Part shown: piece by piece, positions 58,312 to 64,000 of the stretch | Layout of the letters: every line of letters begins with the position of its first letter | Position numbering within the stretch: the stretch's first letter is position 1 | Origin: Tritrichomonas musculus | Lineage: Eukaryota; Parabasalia; Tritrichomonadida; Tritrichomonadidae | Direction of reading: 5' to 3' | Assembly: GCA_039105265.1 (NCBI GenBank) | Contig: JAPFFF010000057.1 | Coordinates: 928,501-992,500, forward strand | Length of the DNA stretch: 64,000 nucleotides | Notes under the pieces: generated by a model | The model's input: the letters and a program-made list of their open reading frames with translations, nothing else | Database searches by the model: none | What the model was told of the DNA's origin: nothing | Position numbers and translations under genes: made by a program

Positions 58312-58339
58312 AATTAAAGATTGATAATTAAAAAAGTTT

Positions 58340-59535
58340 TTTATTATTATTATTAATTTTATAGAAATCGTTATGAATTATTATTAAGACAAGAAGGTAT
58401 TGATGTCAATATCAAAGACATTTTGACATTGATTGAAAATATGAATGATTTATGGAATTTATCTTTGTATTGTTCAATGGTTGTATTTCACTCTGAAATA
58501 GCAATATTTGAGGTTTCTATTTCATTTGATAAGTCATTCAATTTTTTGTGAATTTTTTTATTTTCTGAGGTTAATTGGTCGATTTTATCTCTGATTGCGC
58601 TTGATTCTTTAATTTTGAGTATTCTCTCTCTTCTTTCTCAAGTTGATTTTGTAATTGGTTGATTTTGGTTGATTGAGCTTGAAGCTTGCTTTGGGTCTCG
58701 GTCTGTAGATCTTTTAATTGTTGATTAATCTTTTGGGAATCTCGTAAACTCTTCTGTAGATCATTTCGCTCTGCCGAAACTTCGGATAATTGCTGTTGGA
58801 ACTGTTGTTGGTTGTAGTTTAAGGTTGCTCGTAATTTCATATTACTTTTCTCAGATTCTCTGATATTTTGTGCTAATTTCTGGTTTTCCAGATTCATCTC
58901 ATTGTTCTTCTTCTTAAATTCATCGTTTTCTTTCTTTTGCTGCCTCCTGGTCATTACAAGTTGCTGAACGTTATCCTTGGCTTGGCTGTACCTTTTTGAC
59001 TAGTTTGAAGTTCGCTCTGAGCAGTCTGATTAACTCTTTGAAGATCAGTGAGCCTTTGTAAGAGATTTTCAGCTTCCATATCACTCTTTCGCAGATCAGA
59101 TCTCATTTCTTCATGCTGAAGTTGTAATTTTTCATTACTATCGTTCATTTCTTTAAGGGATGACTTTGTTTGTCTTTTTATTAACGTAATTTCTTCCTTT
59201 AATTAAATCTGAAGCTTGTTGTAGTTTTTTGCTTGATTTGTTAATCTTTTTATCATATTTGTTCTTCATTTGTTCAACTTCAGCTTGACTTGGTCCCATC
59301 GATGAGTAATGATCTATTAAACTGGTTAAAATTCGAGTAGCCTTTTTTCTTGCCAAGGAGAAGTTTGTTTTCATGACAGAATTGAAAGTTTTCATTGATT
59401 GTTTTAATTAATCAGATATTGTACGAACACCTTGAGCATTACTTTTAATTTGGGAAAGATAGTTGACATCATTTGCTCGTGCACCATATTTTGTAACAAG
59501 TTCTTCCTGTAAAGAAGATAAACTAAATTCCAAAA
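58340..59535 (-). pseudogene. Coiled-coil protein relic, several frameshifts
   Basis: Three long minus-strand pieces read as one coiled-coil protein in shifting frames: 59395-59153 (SQAEVEQMKNKYDKKINKSS), 59148-58954 (LQRLTDLQRVNQTAQSELQ) and 58954-58571 (QLKDLQTETQSKLQAQSTKI). Related sequence continues to about 58340 (DQLTSENKKIHKKLNDLSN) and upstream to about 59535 (LQEELVTKYGARANDVNYL). At least three frameshifts. The Gln/Lys/Glu-rich heptads resemble the large 'viral A-type inclusion protein'-like coiled coils annotated in trichomonads. Non-functional. Confidence 0.75.
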
Positions 59536-61464
59536 ACTGGACCTCTCAATTTTTTTTTAAATATATAGAATAGGGTTTTTAAACTCAGAAAACATAATAT
59601 GTAAACTATTCAATATTTTAATCTTTGTTTTTTATTTATCTCAACATTTAAATCATCTATATGATTTTAATTTAATAAATATAATAATTATTAAAGTTGT
59701 GAACTAATTATCAATATTTAATTATGAATATTTTTCAATTATTCCAAATTATTGATTAGTTATCTATATTCAAAAACTTTAAAATCAAATGTTATGTATT
59801 GCATAAACTATTAGGAATGATAATAAATATAATCATATTTGTATTTTCTATTAGAAAACTATAATTTTCAAATGTCAAAAAATTATCTAAAATTTCAGGT
59901 ATTAGTGCTAATTTATGTATACTTAAATTTACTAAATATCAGGAAGATCTTTTTTCTTTTACTATTTTAATGAACTGGATTATCTGTTAAAAGATATCAA
60001 ATAAGATAAGTAGAAAACTAAAAAATTCATGCTAGACACCCAAAAACATTTATAAATTCGCAATTTCAATATTTTTGCCATATTTCATACCAAAAACAAA
60101 AGTTTTAAAAAATATAATAAATGTAAAAAATAATCTAACTAGTCTTTCTAGGACACAAAATAAATCAGTAAATTAATCATGTTTGATGATATTTAATATA
60201 ATGGCCCATATCGATTTTAATGATTTTGTTTATTGATCGTGATCTCTAAATCGGTACTTTTATCAGAAAAAATTGAATTTGATTTTCAAGGGGGCATTCA
60301 AAATTGAGGATAACCGCAATTTTATATAAAACCCTAATATAGAATTTTTTCAAAGCTTCTTTTAAATTTTGAATGATATTGAAATTTTGTTTACTTTCAT
60401 AATGGGCTAAGACATTTCAGCAAACCAAAATCAAATTCATTATAATTCCTTAAGCCAAGATGATAATTATGATAAATCTGATCATTCTACTTGATCTCAA
60501 AACCAAACAACTGTGATCGAAGAAGAGAAAGAAGAAGAGAATTGTACCGATTGTGCAGATATACTAAATTGCAGAAAAAGAGATTGTGCAGATATTTATT
60601 TTTTCATGAATCATTTCGAGAATTTGCGCTATTTTCTACTTTCAATAGAATTTTTTGATTTCTTAATTTGGTGTAAGCATAGATATTAGTATTTCAGTAT
60701 ATATATCTAATGTATATAATATGATATATATATTTCTAACAAAAGTTGTTTTATAATTTCAAAATATTGAAATAACTTAAAAATAAAAGAGGAATATGCA
60801 TCACTACAAGAGAGATACGAAGAAATTACCGAGCTAAATGAAAATATTAAAGCAAATTTTAACTTATTCGGGAACAAAATAAAAGAATTATGGCATGATC
60901 AGAAAGAATAAGCAAGTATAAATAACTTTATCGACAAGATTCAATCAGAAAACCACAAATTTATATATCAAAACCCAAAACTGAAGTCAGAAAGCACAAA
61001 TTTGAATGAAGAAAACGCATATTAAACTTCATAGAAAAAAACAAATATGTATTAATTTCTTTTATTTCACAAAGTAATTAATTTAAATTCATATAACCGA
61101 CTAATGTGCAAATATTTTTTAATCAATAAAAAAAAATTCAAATTCTTTCAGTGTACAAGCAACTAATTTAGAACAAATTGTTTCAAAAAATTGAATTAAA
61201 TTTGAAAGGTATTTCAATTTAAATAGTAAACGGCAGTTTCATAAAATCTTTATTCTCTCTCAACAATAGCCAAAAATTGCAATATTTAAAAACAATTAAC
61301 TCTTTTGAAACAAAGAAAAACTTTTTTTCAATAGTTGAACAAATCTTTTTTAACAAAATTAAAATTATTAGAAAATAATGATTTTTTTAGAGAACAAAAA
61401 TAAATGTTTTTTACTTTTTTTGATAAAAAAGTAAAAATTAACTTATTTTAAAATCAAAATTATT
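59536..61464. other. Long gap with a faint coiled-coil relic
   Basis: No intact gene. Plus-strand pieces at about 60450-61020 read as short stretches of Glu/Asn/Lys-rich helix (EITELNENIKANFNLFGNKI) interrupted by stops and frame changes, so an old coiled-coil gene is possible. The rest is plain AT-rich DNA. Confidence 0.45.
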
Positions 61465-64000
61465 TTAAATTGCGATGGATGAATCTCCTTGTGTTGATGT
61501 TGTTGATTGATTTCTCTTCTTGATTACAAGGAAGTAAACTAAAAGTGCAATGATAGCTGCAACGACAACAATACATGCAATGACAATACCAGCGATAGCT
61601 CCACCACTTAATTTCTTTTTACCGTCTTTATCTGTGTTTACTCTTTCGGCAACTAATTTGATATCTTGGTCCGGATCTGATCCATTGATGCATTTTGCAT
61701 TTCCAAAACCTTCGCTATCTGTAAAACTCTCTCTTAATTTGTCACATGATGCCATAATTTCTTTATAATTTGAATTTTCATTATGGAATTCTGCAATGAG
61801 TATTTTCTCGTTACTTGCTTGATCTTCAGGAAGAGTCTTATTCAATTCAATTCTATTGATTCTAATATTTGTATTTGCGAATTGTGGTAAAGCATCTTCT
61901 ATTCTGATTGGATATTGACCTTCATTTGTTGGCCTATTATAGAAAATTTCAAATTTCGAATTGTTAACATCAACTGTTTTATCAAATAAGAGCCTTGAAA
62001 GCAAACCAATCTTAACTTTTTCTAATTTAATGTTCTTTGTTACAAAGTTGGATCTACCTTCAAGATAAAGATGATTGCATGTTGCAGTTTGGCCATCTTT
62101 AGAAGGTCCTTCGATTGAAGTACGACCAAATACTTGAATTGTATCTAATATAAGATTTTCAACAGTTGACTCAAACTTCATACCATCTTTACCAACAGGA
62201 ATAACTTTTTCAACTTGAAGTTCTTTTGGAGGTTCTTCACCTTCTTTTTCTGGTTTAGGATTAAGGTTGATTGTACCAAAACCATTTATATTCAAGTTTT
62301 TATTTGAAGATGGAACAATAAGATTTGCACCATTTTCGCATTCAACAGTAACCTTTGTAGTATCTGAAACTGGAGCAATTGTAAATTCAGAATTTCTGTT
62401 TTCTAGTGTCAAAATGATATCTTGAACTTTTTCTGGGATATTAAGGGTTTTAATGTTGTCACCGATTGATAACGAATAAAGTGCATCTGAGCTTAAACTC
62501 TTTTCATCAGTAAATGTAGCATTTGAATCACCAGTTATTGTTAAATTATCTGCGCTGTTTAGGTTTGTAATTGGCCTCTCTTCTTCTGGTCTTTGAACAG
62601 CTGGAATTGGTGGAAGGCATTCACCATCTACGAAATCATATTCTGAATCACAAATGCATTGGCCTGTTCTTTGTGAAAATGTAAAATGCCTTTCACTATC
62701 GCACTCGAAGCAAAGATCATTGAGAACGGTTGAGCACAATCCACAACCGATAATATGCCCACACTCTTCTGTTCTTTTGTCTAAAATACAAGCTCCATCT
62801 GCGTTTGCAGTGTAATTTTCCTTGCAATCAGAACAAACAAAATTCATTTTGTCAGAATCATATCTACAGTATTGACAATTTTCAATGGAACAATCTGATA
62901 AGCTAGTGCATACGTTATTTACAAGATAATAATCGTTTTGGCATTTAATGCATTTATTATCAAGGCAATAATCGCAAAACTTGATACTTTCTGGGCATTT
63001 TAATGTTGTTTTATCAAGGCATTTGTCATTATGATCATAATATTCACTTTGGCAAGAGCAATATCCGTAATTCAATTGGTAATGTTGTTCAGCATTACAT
63101 TCATCGCATAACCAAGCATTTTCTGTCTGGCATTTGGTGCATCCAACAATTTCTTCCAAACACGCATTAGCACTTGGTGGGGGAATTTCTTTTATTTCTA
63201 CACATGCAGTGTCATCCTCATTTGTCTCATAACCGTCTTCGCACCATGTGCAATAATCTATTCCATTTTCATTATAGCAATAATAGCTGTCATCAGTTCT
63301 ACAGTGTTCAATTGGGCATGGCAACTTGCATCCATCTTTATTTGAATTAAATCCTAACGGGCAATATTGGCAAGCGCCATTTCGATTTAGATAATTTGCG
63401 CTTTCGTCACACTTTGAACAATTTGTTGGTTGACCAGGATAGCATTCTAAACAAATACCAGATAAATGAATAGCGCATTTAGTGGATGGAATATCTGAAG
63501 TAGGCTCCACAGGCGGAGTTGGATTTTGAGTAGGAGTAATATCTATAGCAGGAGAGGATGATTCATCTGGAACAATTGAAATTATTGTTGATGTGCTTTC
63601 AACAGAACCCGTGAACTTATCTCCATTACCTGTTGCTGTGACTTTGATTTTAGAACCAGTTTTGGCATCATTTGGTATATTACATTGTTTTGTATTGCAT
63701 ATTTGTTTCCATCCAGTTGTTTCCAATATTTGAGCTCCTGCTTCTCCTTCTGATGATGATTCAACTCCTGGTCCTGGTTCTCCTTCTGATGATGATTCGC
63801 CTCCTGGTCCTGGTTCTCCTTCTGATGATGATTCGCCTCCTGGTCCTGGTTCTCCTTCTGATGATGATTCACCTCCTGGTCCTGGTTCTCCTTCTGACGA
63901 TGATTCACCTCCTGGTCCTGGTTCTCCTTCTGATGATGATTCACCTCCTGGTCCTGGTTCTCCTTCTGATGATGATTCACCTCCTGGTCCTGGTTCTCCT
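61465..64000 (-). CDS. Cys-rich, membrane-anchored surface protein, 5' end outside the window
   Basis: The frame is open through the right edge; the first apparent start (TTG at 63726) lies inside the continuous frame and is not used. From N to C: a run of GGESSSEGEPGP repeats; a short domain (WKQICNTKQCNIPN); about ten Cys-rich units with CxxC pairs (LECYPGQPTNCSKC, YCTWCEDGY, CQYCRYD) of furin/EGF-like or VSP-like type; a beta-helix-like stretch (FTDEKSLSSDALYSLSIGDN, NLILDTIQVF); and near the end one transmembrane segment (GGAIAGIVIACIVVVAAIIA, about 61520-61610). A short basic, Ser/Thr-rich tail (KKRNQSTTSTQG) follows. Likely an exposed adhesin-type protein with its N-terminus outside the cell. 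The signal peptide would lie beyond the window. Confidence 0.85.
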   Translation of the reverse strand, partial: GEPGPGGESSSEGEPGPGGESSSEGEPGPGGESSSEGEPGPGGESSSEGEPGPGGESSSEGEPGPGGESSSEGEPGPGVESSSEGEAGAQILETTGWKQICNTKQCNIPNDAKTGSKIKVTATGNGDKFTGSVESTSTIISIVPDESSSPAIDITPTQNPTPPVEPTSDIPSTKCAIHLSGICLECYPGQPTNCSKCDESANYLNRNGACQYCPLGFNSNKDGCKLPCPIEHCRTDDSYYCYNENGIDYCTWCEDGYETNEDDTACVEIKEIPPPSANACLEEIVGCTKCQTENAWLCDECNAEQHYQLNYGYCSCQSEYYDHNDKCLDKTTLKCPESIKFCDYCLDNKCIKCQNDYYLVNNVCTSLSDCSIENCQYCRYDSDKMNFVCSDCKENYTANADGACILDKRTEECGHIIGCGLCSTVLNDLCFECDSERHFTFSQRTGQCICDSEYDFVDGECLPPIPAVQRPEEERPITNLNSADNLTITGDSNATFTDEKSLSSDALYSLSIGDNIKTLNIPEKVQDIILTLENRNSEFTIAPVSDTTKVTVECENGANLIVPSSNKNLNINGFGTINLNPKPEKEGEEPPKELQVEKVIPVGKDGMKFESTVENLILDTIQVFGRTSIEGPSKDGQTATCNHLYLEGRSNFVTKNIKLEKVKIGLLSRLLFDKTVDVNNSKFEIFYNRPTNEGQYPIRIEDALPQFANTNIRINRIELNKTLPEDQASNEKILIAEFHNENSNYKEIMASCDKLRESFTDSEGFGNAKCINGSDPDQDIKLVAERVNTDKDGKKKLSGGAIAGIVIACIVVVAAIIALLVYFLVIKKRNQSTTSTQGDSSIAI
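63737..64000 (-). repeat. 36-bp coding minisatellite, at least 7 copies
   Basis: The unit, containing GGTTCTCCTTCTGATGATGA on the plus strand, repeats every 36 bases from about 63737 to the window edge and codes for 12 residues (GGESSSEGEPGP) on the minus strand. The copy nearest the rest of the gene is the most diverged; outer ones are almost identical, so the array is still expanding or being homogenised. Confidence 0.92.

Noticed and set aside
63582-63980. 132-residue frame of NHHQKENQDQE repeats
   Set aside because: Shadow of the 36-bp minisatellite in another frame; the GGESSSEGEPG frame is continuous with the Cys-rich protein.

Overview
The window looks like nuclear DNA of a trichomonad parabasalid. 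I favour a Tritrichomonas-type genome, inferred from style and not from a database search. The DNA is very AT-rich, genes are intronless and short, and gaps are full of A/T runs and miniature inverted-repeat elements. The protein families are typical of trichomonads: BTB plus F5/8-type-C proteins, Sel1-repeat kinases, BspA-like leucine-rich repeats, subtilases, a Cys-rich surface protein and a bacterial-type GH3 glucosidase.

Layout. 1-7.85 kb holds housekeeping genes: a HECT ubiquitin ligase (5' end outside the window), an FCP1/SCP-type phosphatase, RNase H2 subunit A and an importin-like HEAT protein. 8.68-11.38 kb is a decayed pogo-like DNA transposon with 35-bp terminal inverted repeats and an internal 119-bp tandem array. 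11.9-13.8 kb is an orphan superfamily II helicase of virus-like character. 15.4-17.9 kb is a GH3 beta-glucosidase with the two halves of the enzyme in permuted order.

18,562-33,189 is a 14.6-kb Polinton/Maverick. It has 516-bp terminal inverted repeats that I found identical, a 5-bp target duplication, and eight genes that all look open. They are a DNA polymerase B fused to a C-terminal primase-polymerase-like domain, a fiber-like repeat protein, two capsid-type proteins, a short basic virion-type protein, a packaging ATPase and two unknowns. I see no integrase and no protease gene. The genes share a CTATTTTTA-like motif just upstream of their start codons, which I read as the element's own promoter. 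The element is much richer in G+C than its surroundings and looks like a recent insertion.

33.2-49 kb is mostly non-coding and carries at least seven different inverted-repeat elements, a nitroreductase-family gene, a C2-like gene, a tRNA-Ala-like gene with a mismatched acceptor stem and a two-repeat Myb gene. 49.5-59.5 kb is a duplicated and broken cluster: a BTB-F5/8C gene, a Sel1 pseudokinase without an ATG, an inverted copy of the F5/8C module, a kinase with in-frame stops, a second fragment of that kinase, a subtilase relic, a BspA relic and a coiled-coil relic. 61.5-64 kb is the 3' part of a Cys-rich membrane-anchored surface protein with a 36-bp minisatellite at the window edge.

The best candidate for something undescribed is the Polinton: the polymerase-primase fusion, the shared promoter motif and the missing integrase.
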